A stretch of DNA of 12,930 nucleotides from the NCBI GenBank assembly GCA_030849805.1, contig JASANZ010001740.1, positions 1-12,930 of the forward strand. The letters run 5' to 3'. Positions 1-7,656 of the stretch are shown piece after piece (within the stretch, counting starts at the first letter, position 1; each line of letters opens with the position of its first letter). This stretch comes from Sergeia podlipaevii. Its lineage: Eukaryota; Euglenozoa; Kinetoplastea; Trypanosomatida; Trypanosomatidae. The position numbers were made by a program, and so were the translations under genes. The notes under the pieces were generated by a model. That model was given only the letters and a program-made list of their open reading frames with translations. It was not told the DNA's origin and searched no databases.

Positions 1-180
1 GCCGCTTCCTTCCCTTGTGGATGAAGGGGGAGCCGTGTTTACGGCAGCTGTCTGTTGATTAGCAAAGATCGTAATGTGGCTGCCCTCCGCCGCCTTGGCT
101 TCGCGATCATTGAGAGGTCGTACACGAACAGACACCTTTACGCTGTCCGCCACGCTAGCATTTGCAGCTCCTGTTCTCAT
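1..180 (-). CDS. Kinesin motor protein, N-terminal part (runs off left edge)
   Basis: Reading the minus strand from the ATG at 180-178 gives 60 codons without a stop, ending exactly at the window edge. Residues 14-25 read VKVSVRVRPLND, followed by RE. This is the first beta strand and VRVRP signature that opens nearly all kinesin motor domains. Kinesins are microtubule-dependent ATPases; here the P-loop, switch regions and microtubule-binding parts all lie outside the window. The motor starts about 13 residues from the N-terminus, so this is an N-terminal motor kinesin; the subfamily cannot be told. The ATG at 180 is the first on this strand downstream of the candidate splice acceptors (349-348 or 416-415), and there is no ATG between them. 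The gene is last in transcription order here. The plus-strand frame at 74-268 is its shadow. Confidence 0.85.
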   Translation of the reverse strand, partial: MRTGAANASVADSVKVSVRVRPLNDREAKAAEGSHITIFANQQTAAVNTAPPSSTREGSG

Positions 181-208
181 TTGCCTAATCAGTGAGGGTA
201 TGTTCCCG

Positions 209-211
<3 letters not shown>

Positions 212-239
<28 letters not shown>
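212..239. repeat. (TA)14 microsatellite
   Basis: Fourteen uninterrupted TA units lie 31 nt upstream of the kinesin ATG, inside its presumed 5' UTR. It is one of the two longest TA tracts in the window. Confidence 0.95.
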
Positions 240-242
<3 letters not shown>

Positions 243-290
243 TGCCTCTTGCAAGCCCTATAGTATAGTTCTAGTGCCCTGACAATCCTT

Positions 291-306
291 CTCTCTCTCT
301 CTCTCT
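291..306. repeat. (CT)8 microsatellite
   Basis: Eight CT units on the plus strand, continuing into imperfect GTCT repeats. On the coding strand this reads as GA repeats, so it is not itself a pyrimidine tract for the kinesin mRNA. Confidence 0.9.
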
Positions 307-347
307 GTCTGTCTTTCTCGATCTTTCACAAATAAGTGTCGCGCTTG

Positions 348-377
348 CTATGTTATGTGAGTACAGAAAAAGGGAGT
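348..377 (-). promoter_or_regulatory. Candidate trans-splice acceptor for the kinesin gene
   Basis: On the minus strand a short pyrimidine tract (plus 365-376) is followed by the first AG at 349-348, giving a 5' UTR of 167 nt with no upstream ATG. A second candidate is equally plausible: a pyrimidine-rich run at about 437-417 with AG at 416-415, giving a 5' UTR of 234 nt. The second AG lies inside an inverted repeat (8-bp arms at 409-416 and 418-425). Assignment rests on pattern alone. Confidence 0.4.
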
Positions 378-824
378 GTCGGCTCAAAGTATATATACGT
401 ATGCACACCTTCCGCTAAGCGGAAGAGAACAAAACAATTTTTTAAAAAAAAAAATCAAAATTTCAATTCATCCTGGAAGTAAAAGATTTTTTAATAAAAA
501 ATAAAAAATAAAATAAAAGATATCGGTTTGGTAGAGTAATAAGTTGCAATAATATCGTGAGATAGATCGCTGCTTTTATGTTATCATATGCATCTACTGC
601 GAAACCAAAGCAAACAAGAAAACTCCGCTGTGTCTTCAAAATTCGCGTTATAGAAATGACATATTTTATTACTATTATTATTATTTGGTTGTTGTTGCTG
701 CCTTTATCTGTGTCTTGAGTGTGTTTGTATGCGTGTGGTTTCTTTTTTTTTCATATTTATTGTCGTTATTGATCAAGTATCTATTTTGTGAATAGCTGTA
801 TGGCTTGCTTCAGATATGCTCAAT

Positions 825-3800
825 TCAGCCTCGGCGATACAACAGTAAAGCATCAATCTTCTTGCATACGTCTAGTAGCACACTTGTAGTCGACACAGTT
901 GCATTATTATCCTGCTGTGCAGTGCTAGCCTTTGGCTGAGGCAGGTCACTTTGTAAGTGATCAAGCTGCTCCACAATCATGTTGCGAACCGCCGCCAGCA
1001 TGCGGGCCTCCAGTCGAGGCACGCAAGAGAGAGATGTGTCGTGCGCTAACAGTGCATCAACAAGAGAAAGATAGGTCATCATTAGGCCTGCGTGCGGCAG
1101 AGCCCTGGCCTCGGCCTCCACAGCGTAGCCATCACTGGCATTGCCAAAATGCCCCTCAGTTTTTCCCTTCACACGACTAGGTAGAAAGTATTCAGCACCC
1201 AAAAAAGAAAGCCCTACACGCCGCCGCCAGTGGTTCAGTCGCCGCTGCTGTTGCAACGCCAGTACGTTTCTTGATGGTGGTGTTGCAGCCGGGGGTTTAT
1301 TTTTCAATGTCGAGGAAGCATCAAGACTCCACATGGTTGTGAGAACCGTCACCATATCCGTGGCTGCGGTGGTGCTGCTGGTGATGATGGTGTCTATGTT
1401 TGTGGCAGAGTCATCCGATGAGTAACGCAGATGCCTCTCCTGCAGCACGAGAAGAAGTAATGCGTATACGGGCACTGTTGATGAGGTATGATTTTGTGCC
1501 TCATGCAAAGCAGTGGCATCGTGGGAGGACCCCATCAGTGGTCGTAAGGAACCACTTAGAGCTCCCCTCAGTTCTTCGCTGCCTGCTCTCTTGAGAGCCG
1601 CGAGCACGTCACCGCCGTCGCTGGCGTCATAGCACTCTGTACCGGCAGCAGCTTCATTGGTGAAAAGTGTGGAGTGGTCCCGGTCGTTTGAAAACGACAC
1701 TCCACACGCAACATGATGGGTGGTGTAATACGCAAGAACAGCATCGAGAGAGCGCGTGTACCACACGTGCAACAAAACGTGGCGCACGTGGGTATAAAGC
1801 GTAGATATATCAACATCATCGGCATGCAACGTCTCGCTGCTGCTGCTAGAGGCGTTGACATCAGAAGAAAGCAATAGAATATCTTCTTCGGCGAGGCGAA
1901 GTGACGCAAGGAGGCGTAGCGCGTGTGTGTGACTGTGAACGCCGTCTAATGGAAGCGAAAGAAACACAAACGACTGCTGCTGTGTGCACGAAGAAGTACA
2001 AGTCGCAGATGGAGTGGATGGTGGTTGAGCAGCGGTAGCAGCAGCAGCAGCGCGCGACTCTGAAAGCAACAACTGCACTGCCTCGCGCCACGACAAGGGC
2101 GTCTGTGCCACCAACCAATTGAGTAGCATAGGTGGCGCGACAGAATAACGATTGCACGCAACGCCAAAGTGCGCCTTGACGTTGCTTGCCATCGCCAAGA
2201 TTAAGTCTGTATGAGCATACTGCTTTCCAAGCACCACGGTTGCCGAGGACGGCGATATCGCGCAGCAGTGCATGTCGGGCGGCAAGAACGACGACGATGA
2301 AGAAGAAGCCAGCGCACACGCCCTCATCATCCAATACAGCCACACCACGAGCTCCACTTCGGTAAGACACCCGGCGGGCATATGAGCCAGAAGGCGCATC
2401 CACTCTACGCTAGCTGCGTCGTTGTGCTCGGTGGCCACAGGAGAAGAAGGACGACTAGATGCGGAGGTCGCTTCCATCGCCTTTCCGGCCTTCTCCACCG
2501 CGTGACAAAACTCGCGTACAACAGGGTGGTTGCAGCGCTCACTCATCCCCCATGAAGAGCAGTGTGGGAAAGAAGAAGAAGAAGAAGAAGCACAACATGA
2601 AGTCGATTGAAAAAGTGGAGAGCCCTTGGTAGCGCTGCCGGTGGTGCTCCTGCTAGAGAGAGAAGCCGGCATGTTGCTTAACAGACCTTGCGCATCCTCC
2701 AGCAGCTGCGCCGCATCACCGAGACGGCCAGCCTCCACCCAACTAACCAGCACACGACTCAGCAGCAACGCAGAAGTCTCCGTAGTAGTCACACACACAG
2801 TACCAGACTGGGAAGAGTTTATTAAACCATCAAGAGAAAGAACTGCACTTGAGTGGGCGACATCACTCGCCATGTCTTCTTCCTTCTCTCCAGAAGCGTT
2901 CATCACTAACGCGTCAGGCACGCTGGACTCTCCCACTTTGGTTTCTCTGCCATGGTGAGATGACACATTCAGCACCGTGTCGTCTTCCCCAAACAGAGCG
3001 CTTAGCAAAGCCGCACGTATTGAGCCCGTCCCAGCATGGGCCAACACCTCCGCCAACAGATGCACGTAAAGGCAGCTGCTATGTACGCGGAGCACGTGTC
3101 GATACTCCTGACAGACCAGCTGGCGCACACAGGCCTTCAGTACCGCATTACGCCTGCAGGCAGAAGTGAGTCTCTCCTCTTCTCCCAGGCACGATCTGTC
3201 TTGCTTCTCTGTGGCGCATTCCTTCTCCGCACGTCTATCTTCATGTATGGCGCGATCAACGTCATCCCACAGGCGACGCCACGCGGTGCCAGTAAAGGTG
3301 CCAAGTAGCGTTGTGGCCGCTATCACGTCCTTGTGCTCACTGGGCTTGAGCTTGAGCGTGCGTTGAACAAGGCAGACCACACTCGCACTCATCACACGCA
3401 GTTCATAAACAGAGTTCGCCAGCATCCAGGCAAAACATTTCTCTGAAGAAGCGGTGGTGGAAAGGTCTACGAGAGAAGATGTGGATACAGGAGGTGACAA
3501 GAGCAAGTGCTCCCACTTCCCCACCTCAGTGCACTGTTGTTGCTCTGGTTGTCGTTGCAGCTGCTGCTGCAGCCGCCACCAAGACATAAAGGACCCGCTG
3601 ACTTCCTCCTGCGCCGTGAGACTGCGGACCACCTCTGGCCACATCAGCAGTCTTGCATCACCTTCATAAGAGGAGAATGTGCGACTGGCGGTATCCCCCC
3701 AGCCAAGGGTCGCGTTAAGACGGCACCATGATGCAGAAAGAAAGGTTAAAGCAGTTGTACTGTCCGGTGCCCGCTCCAACCCACGCGCGATCACTAACAA

Positions 3801-5732
3801 CAAACTCATGAACAGTTCTTTCAGTCCTTCAGTTGGTGCAAAACTATTTTTATTCTCTTCCTCCTCCCTGTTCGTCAATGTCGTCGCAGTCCCTGTAGCG
3901 GCGCCACCACCACCATGCAGTTCTGCCTTCCTTGCTTGCTCTAGCGCAGTCAAAATGGACTCCACAAGACGTGATATATATGGGAAGGAGCTTACTCGTG
4001 TACTGGACTCTAGGAGGACATGTATCGCCTCCAGTTCCATCGCATTGGCCCTTGTAAAGCGCCTCATGCAGTCGTCGTCCATGTTATCTTCCGCTGCTTC
4101 GCCCTCAGCTGTGTCACGACGTCTGGAGCCAGCTAACAAACCTGTGCCACGACGCGTTGAGCGTGACAGCGGCCCAGGAACACAGCGGCAGGTATGGAGC
4201 GCGACAGTGAAGGCAAGAGTGAGCCTGCTCCATTGCTCTAGCATGTGCTGAGGCAGCGCCGCAGTGCTATCGACACTCATTATGCCTTCAGTGACGACAC
4301 GAGTTGAGGAAGCAGCGGGGTCCAAGGTACGCACCATGGAGAGTACCGCCGCCTCTTCCGCCTCTCTTGCATCACTTGCCATCCCAGTAGTCGTGTGCGC
4401 ATCAGGTGTTGTGCGTGACGAAGATAAAGAAGATTTAGCAATGGTCTCCACCACGCGAGGATCCAGTGCTTGGGTCGCAGCGCTACCGTAGTCAGTGAGA
4501 TGTCTTCCTACACGCTGTTCGTACCAAACCTCCCACTTCCACTGAAGGGAAGTGAGCAGCGCAGTCATGTTAGGGGCTTCAAGAAACTGGATAAGCGTCT
4601 TGGCAGCGGTGGCTTCTCCGTGTGCACAACAGGAGAGAAGACACTCTTGTTGTTGTCCCTGTGGCAACTTCTCCATATCTGGGGGCAGTTGAAGCCACTT
4701 GAGAAGGTCAAGGCGTCCCACATGGGTTGCATCCATACAGGAAGAGGAAGCTGCCATGGCATGAGAAGCAGAAAGCGCCAGTGTCAGTAGGTGCCGGCGA
4801 GCCGCTGTCAGCTCAGAGAGATAGCTCCGCATTGTGGATTCCCGCTCAAGACAGAAGCTCACTGTCCGCAGAGCCGCCTCACACGTGGAGCCAGCACCAC
4901 CGCACCTATCAGGCGCTGTTGGCTCTGAAGCAAGGCCGCGTAACCGATGTGTCAAAGACGCATTCAGCACCACGCAAGGATTAGAAAGCAGTTGCTCGAG
5001 CTGTGCCTTATCGATAGAAAAAGAAGTTTTACATGAACTCAAGCACGCGCTATTTTCTCCACCTTTGTGAGGGCCTTCTTGATTCAGTGCAACAGCAGCA
5101 GCAGCAGTTCCATGAAATGCACGCGCAAGGTCAGAGAGAGATGGCTGAGAAACCAACGCAGATAAAAGAAAGCTGCGTGCAACAGAAGAACAATCCTCTT
5201 CAGAACTACGAGAAGCACCTCTACTTATGCTTGCTACTTTATCATCGTTCTTCCCGCTTCTAGTCATATGCTTCATCCTCATAGCGGCACTTTCTTCAAA
5301 ATCTTTGCGTAGAGCGCTAGGCTCACAGTCGTGAGTACCGCAGTGGGCGTGTATCATTTTGCGATACAGATACCAAATGGTCTCATCTGCAACGATTGCA
5401 GGGAAAGCAGAGGAAAGAGAAGAAGAAGAAGAAGAAGAAGGACGAGAGAAAGACGAGGAAACGCTTCCTTGTGTGGCTTCCGTACTTCGCAAGAAGTCAT
5501 AGCACGCCAGTGCCGCATACCACGGCAGTTCGTCAGTGCATAACAGCTCCGTAGTGGATATTGTAACTCCTGCCTTGCTCTTCGCAGTGCAAGCAGCAGG
5601 AGCTGCGGTGGTGGCGGCTACAGACGGCGATGACGATGGCGAAGAGGAAGAGAAGCTAGGAGCGTAGGCTCGTGCCAATCTGACAGCCCTGCCAGCGCTG
5701 CTGGAGCAACTCGCCTGAGTCAATCGATACAT
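825..5732 (-). CDS. Very large serine-rich protein, probable mitochondrial targeting, function unknown
   Basis: I do not recognise this protein. It is 1635 residues long from the ATG at 5732-5730 and ends with TGA at 825-827. The frame reaches six codons further, to a GTG at 5750, and an in-frame TAG sits at 5774-5772 with no ATG between, so 5732 is the start. The first 61 residues have no acidic residue and carry spaced arginines (R3, R15, R18, R21) among Ala, Ser and Leu, as in a mitochondrial presequence. Serine runs coded by TCT-type repeats occur near residues 100 and 1050. The rest looks largely helical with low-complexity linkers. One stretch near residues 985-1020 (VSWVEAGRLGDAAQLLEDAQ) looks like a PPR/TPR-type helix pair, so an RNA-binding or scaffold role in the mitochondrion is possible but unproven. 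No membrane segment or catalytic motif was seen. Confidence 0.85.
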   Translation of the reverse strand: MYRLTQASCSSSAGRAVRLARAYAPSFSSSSPSSSPSVAATTAAPAACTAKSKAGVTISTTELLCTDELPWYAALACYDFLRSTEATQGSVSSSFSRPSSSSSSSLSSAFPAIVADETIWYLYRKMIHAHCGTHDCEPSALRKDFEESAAMRMKHMTRSGKNDDKVASISRGASRSSEEDCSSVARSFLLSALVSQPSLSDLARAFHGTAAAAVALNQEGPHKGGENSACLSSCKTSFSIDKAQLEQLLSNPCVVLNASLTHRLRGLASEPTAPDRCGGAGSTCEAALRTVSFCLERESTMRSYLSELTAARRHLLTLALSASHAMAASSSCMDATHVGRLDLLKWLQLPPDMEKLPQGQQQECLLSCCAHGEATAAKTLIQFLEAPNMTALLTSLQWKWEVWYEQRVGRHLTDYGSAATQALDPRVVETIAKSSLSSSRTTPDAHTTTGMASDAREAEEAAVLSMVRTLDPAASSTRVVTEGIMSVDSTAALPQHMLEQWSRLTLAFTVALHTCRCVPGPLSRSTRRGTGLLAGSRRRDTAEGEAAEDNMDDDCMRRFTRANAMELEAIHVLLESSTRVSSFPYISRLVESILTALEQARKAELHGGGGAATGTATTLTNREEEENKNSFAPTEGLKELFMSLLLVIARGLERAPDSTTALTFLSASWCRLNATLGWGDTASRTFSSYEGDARLLMWPEVVRSLTAQEEVSGSFMSWWRLQQQLQRQPEQQQCTEVGKWEHLLLSPPVSTSSLVDLSTTASSEKCFAWMLANSVYELRVMSASVVCLVQRTLKLKPSEHKDVIAATTLLGTFTGTAWRRLWDDVDRAIHEDRRAEKECATEKQDRSCLGEEERLTSACRRNAVLKACVRQLVCQEYRHVLRVHSSCLYVHLLAEVLAHAGTGSIRAALLSALFGEDDTVLNVSSHHGRETKVGESSVPDALVMNASGEKEEDMASDVAHSSAVLSLDGLINSSQSGTVCVTTTETSALLLSRVLVSWVEAGRLGDAAQLLEDAQGLLSNMPASLSSRSTTGSATKGSPLFQSTSCCASSSSSSFPHCSSWGMSERCNHPVVREFCHAVEKAGKAMEATSASSRPSSPVATEHNDAASVEWMRLLAHMPAGCLTEVELVVWLYWMMRACALASSSSSSFLPPDMHCCAISPSSATVVLGKQYAHTDLILAMASNVKAHFGVACNRYSVAPPMLLNWLVAQTPLSWREAVQLLLSESRAAAAATAAQPPSTPSATCTSSCTQQQSFVFLSLPLDGVHSHTHALRLLASLRLAEEDILLLSSDVNASSSSSETLHADDVDISTLYTHVRHVLLHVWYTRSLDAVLAYYTTHHVACGVSFSNDRDHSTLFTNEAAAGTECYDASDGGDVLAALKRAGSEELRGALSGSLRPLMGSSHDATALHEAQNHTSSTVPVYALLLLVLQERHLRYSSDDSATNIDTIITSSTTAATDMVTVLTTMWSLDASSTLKNKPPAATPPSRNVLALQQQRRLNHWRRRVGLSFLGAEYFLPSRVKGKTEGHFGNASDGYAVEAEARALPHAGLMMTYLSLVDALLAHDTSLSCVPRLEARMLAAVRNMIVEQLDHLQSDLPQPKASTAQQDNNATVSTTSVLLDVCKKIDALLLYRRG
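2570..2590. repeat. Coding trinucleotide repeat (GAA on plus strand)
   Basis: Six to seven GAA-type units inside the large serine-rich gene. On the coding strand it is a TTC/TCT run read in the serine frame, giving six consecutive serines before FPHC. Confidence 0.85.
5387..5460 (-). promoter_or_regulatory. Possible internal trans-splice acceptor within the serine-rich gene
   Basis: The coding strand of 5460-5401 is almost entirely pyrimidine, because of a (TCT)n serine run and its flanks. It is followed by the first AG at 5388-5387. If used, the next ATG (5386) is out of frame and opens a 10-codon frame whose TGA overlaps the in-frame ATG at 5357 (residue 126) as ATGA. The result would be a protein lacking the first 125 residues, including the presequence. 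This is inference; the tract may simply be coding repeat. Confidence 0.3.
5418..5440. repeat. Coding trinucleotide repeat (GAA on plus strand)
   Basis: About seven GAA/AGA units that encode a run of seven serines near residue 100 of the large gene. Such runs commonly vary in length between strains. Confidence 0.85.
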
Positions 5733-5754
5733 TCCCGTGGTGCCGCGCACGCGT

Positions 5755-5788
<34 letters not shown>
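5755..5788. repeat. Compound microsatellite (TC)9(TA)8
   Basis: Nine TC units run directly into eight TA units. On the coding strand this is (TA)8(GA)9 within the presumed 5' UTR, ending about 22 nt before the start codon of the serine-rich gene. The same order of units, (TA)n then (GA)n, occurs on the plus strand near 9454-9478. Confidence 0.95.
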
Positions 5789-5848
5789 GCCAAAATCAAC
5801 AACGAAAAAAGTGAATGTGTTTTTAAATAATGTTCCCGTTTATAGAAA

Positions 5849-5893
5849 CTACAAACAGTAAATAGTATGAAAGAGTATTCTCCCCCCCCCCAT
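5849..5893 (-). promoter_or_regulatory. Upstream ORF with a poly-G run in the presumed 5' UTR
   Basis: An ATG at 5893-5891 is followed by nine G and then a 14-codon frame ending in TAG (start MGGGRILF). It lies between the predicted splice acceptor (5941-5940) and the start at 5732. If that acceptor is used, every mRNA carries this uORF. Its frame depends on the exact G count, a common site of slippage and of sequencing error. Confidence 0.45.
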
Positions 5894-5939
5894 TCCCTTC
5901 CTCCCTCTTCTCCCTCTCTCTCACGGTTAACAACCGCCG

Positions 5940-5993
5940 CTATGGATGAGCCAAAAAAAAAAAGGGGGGGAGGGAAAGAAAAAAAAAAAAACG
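5940..5993 (-). promoter_or_regulatory. Predicted trans-splice acceptor for the serine-rich gene
   Basis: On the minus strand an almost unbroken tract of about 40 pyrimidines (plus 5991-5953) is followed within about a dozen bases by the first AG at 5941-5940 (CATAG). This is the classical trypanosomatid arrangement and the clearest such site in the window. It predicts a 5' UTR of 207 nt. Confidence 0.65.
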
Positions 5994-6670
5994 ACAGCTG
6001 GTAGAGTTCTCTAGAGGGGCGTGAATGTGCTTAGTGATGAGCAATATGATGCAAGCAGAGGCATCACTATAAAAAGTAAGAAAAGGGAAAAAAAAGAACA
6101 CAAGAGGGGAAGAAGAGTCGTACAAAGAAAAGAAAAATGGCAAATGTTTTAACACATTTCTGGTAGAAAAGTTATCTTTTTTTTTGTTTTGTGTGTGTGT
6201 GTCCGAAGCAGCAAGAATATAAGGATGAAGAAATGTGCACGCAGACCTGGTGTAGCATTTAAGATATATATATATATTCCGCAGCTAGCTATGTGATTTG
6301 TTTTGTTTTTTTTCTCGTTTCGCGTGTCCAATCATTTCTCCGTGCTTTTTTGTTGTTGTTGTTGCTGTTAAAATCGCATTGCAATTAAAGCAGTAGTAAC
6401 GACACAACAGAATTTAAAAAAAGAAAAATAATATGAGTGATGAAGAACGATTGAGATGTGCGTGTGTGAGTTAAACACTGTATGTGTATGTGGTAGCTCA
6501 GCAGCCCTTCATCGCATCTCTTTTCTTTTCCCCCTTCTCTTCGCACTTCTCTTTTGTGCTACCACGCCACTGTTGTCCGTCACGTGCTTTTTTTCCTGTG
6601 TGTGCGCGTGTGCTTTCCTCTTCCTCTCTCTCCTTCTTTGAGAGGTCCAAAAGGAAAAAAATTGGTTTCT

Positions 6671-7411
6671 TTACCCGCTCTTGACCTTCTGTTCACTGGT
6701 CTTCTTAAAGTGATAGTAGAGAATCTGAGTAATGATGATCGCGTTAAGAGAGGCAGCCACACCAAACTGAGCAAGGAACACGCCCTTCCCCTTCTCCCAA
6801 GGTACATTGAGAGCGGTCGTCAGCACACGCGCCACGCCACCACCAAACGCCAAGAAGAAGGTGAGAAATGATAGTCGCCCGGTCGAACCGTTCCTGTAGT
6901 TAAGCACAATCTGTGGCACACGACTGCTGATGTTAAGCAGGATCTGGCCGCTAAGAAGGGTCTGGTGCACGGAGCGAGGAAGGTAGCCAGAGGCGAAGGT
7001 GTAGAAGACAATCAACTCGGCGCCGAGCACGATCGTGGCGGTCCGTGACTGCTTTTGCAGCTTAGCGACCATTAGCACGAGCACCACGAGCTGCAAAAAG
7101 ATAAACCCATTCTCTCCGTAGTCACGGAAGTCCAGGCCCTGCACGATGCCCCAGCTAGTAGATATAACATACGAGAAAAGCTCAAAGTAGTTGGCGATGA
7201 GCGAGATGCCCTCCGCGCTGTTGCTGCGCCATACATTGAGGATCTGAGGGACCTTCAGGATCGAGGCGCCGACCACCACGCCGTAAGACAAGCAGTTGGA
7301 GATAAGGAAGCGGATGATGGACGCCAAGTCTACTTGAGCGATGGAACCAGAGGTGGCAGTGCTGTGCTGTCGGACCGTGGAGGTCGCTGCGGCTGCAACA
7401 TTATCGGACAT
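6671..7411 (-). CDS. MPDU1: MPDU1 (Lec35) family, mannose-P-dolichol utilization protein
   Basis: This 246-residue protein matches the usual MPDU1 length (about 247 in human). It shows two PQ-loop repeats, KVPQILNVWRSNSAEGIS near residues 53-70 (P55, Q56) and SRVPQIVLNYRNGSTGRLS near 163-181 (P166, Q167). About seven hydrophobic helices are spread over residues 30-233. MPDU1 is an ER membrane protein needed for normal use of dolichol-phosphate-mannose in N-glycan and GPI-anchor assembly; the mechanism is not settled. The C-terminus ends KVKSG, which fits the KXKXX dilysine ER-retrieval rule. The start at 7411 follows directly on a (TA)8 tract. The gene lies 245 bp downstream of the thioredoxin-like gene. 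Similar PQ-loop families (SWEET, cystinosin) fit the motif context and length less well. Confidence 0.9.
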   Translation of the reverse strand: MSDNVAAAATSTVRQHSTATSGSIAQVDLASIIRFLISNCLSYGVVVGASILKVPQILNVWRSNSAEGISLIANYFELFSYVISTSWGIVQGLDFRDYGENGFIFLQLVVLVLMVAKLQKQSRTATIVLGAELIVFYTFASGYLPRSVHQTLLSGQILLNISSRVPQIVLNYRNGSTGRLSFLTFFLAFGGGVARVLTTALNVPWEKGKGVFLAQFGVAASLNAIIITQILYYHFKKTSEQKVKSG

Positions 7412-7425
7412 ATATATATATATAT
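7410..7425. repeat. (AT)8 microsatellite abutting the MPDU1 start codon
   Basis: Eight AT units whose last A and T also serve as the first two bases of the MPDU1 ATG on the minus strand. Confidence 0.95.
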
Positions 7426-7432
7426 GTGTGTA

Positions 7433-7482
7433 CTACTTCTTAATAAAATCAGTAAAAGAAAAAAAAAAAGAAGATGAAGAAC
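7433..7482 (-). promoter_or_regulatory. Predicted trans-splice acceptors for MPDU1
   Basis: A minus-strand pyrimidine tract (plus 7480-7454) is followed by a cluster of three AGs at 7440-7439, 7437-7436 and 7434-7433. Use of these would give a very short 5' UTR of about 21-27 nt, most of it the (TA)n repeat. Confidence 0.55.
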
Positions 7483-7656
7483 AATAGAAATCATAAAGAC
7501 TATTCGTCAAATAGCAAAGAAAAGAAAAAAAGAATTAGAAGCTGTTAATAATGGAAAGTGCAAATATACATAACAATGCTCACCCTGCATTCCCAAACTG
7601 CTTTAATGTTATTCTATTTTGCTCCTTCATTCCTTCCCTTCGAATTTTCACCCAGA

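Larger units (their letters stand above)
181..824 (-). other. Intergenic region: 3' UTR of the serine-rich gene and 5' UTR of the kinesin gene
   Basis: There is no convincing gene in these 644 bases. On the coding (minus) strand it holds, in order, a U-rich stretch (plus-strand TTAATAAAAAATAAAA type, 491-520), a small inverted repeat at 409-425, two pyrimidine tracts each with an AG after it, a (GA)8 run (291-306) and a (TA)14 run (212-239). The polyadenylation site of the upstream gene should lie somewhere above the kinesin splice acceptor, but nothing in the sequence fixes it. Confidence 0.7.
5733..6670 (-). other. Intergenic region: 3' UTR of MPDU1 and 5' UTR of the serine-rich gene
   Basis: These 938 bases hold no convincing gene. 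The open frames at 6155-5940 and 6331-6149 on the minus strand are phenylalanine-, serine- and proline-rich readings of homopolymer and pyrimidine tracts. The region contains a candidate splice acceptor (5940-5993), a short upstream ORF with a G9 run (5849-5893), an adjoining (TC)9(TA)8 block (5755-5788) and an (AT)7 tract (6264-6277). Confidence 0.7.

Noticed and set aside
74..268. Plus-strand frame of 64 codons ending in a Tyr-Ile repeat
   Set aside because: It is antisense to the kinesin start and its C-terminus is the (TA)n tract; all real genes here are on the minus strand.
409..425. Inverted repeat CTTCCGCT-A-AGCGGAAG as a terminator
   Set aside because: Terminators of this bacterial kind do not apply to a polycistronic trypanosomatid unit; it more likely overlaps a splice acceptor or is chance.
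1861..2403. Minus-strand frame of 180 codons
   Set aside because: Lies in another frame of the long serine-rich gene, with Cys/Arg-rich shadow composition and no motif.
3679..4251. Plus-strand frame of 190 codons
   Set aside because: Antisense to the serine-rich gene; composition mirrors its codon bias and no domain is visible.
5940..6331. Two minus-strand frames (6155-5940 and 6331-6149)
   Set aside because: Low-complexity readings of the splice-signal pyrimidine tract and T-runs; the first overlaps the predicted splice acceptor itself.
6456..6871. Plus-strand frames around the end of MPDU1
   Set aside because: They span T/C-rich intergenic sequence and the antisense of MPDU1; the Cys/Val/Phe-rich reading is a repeat artefact.
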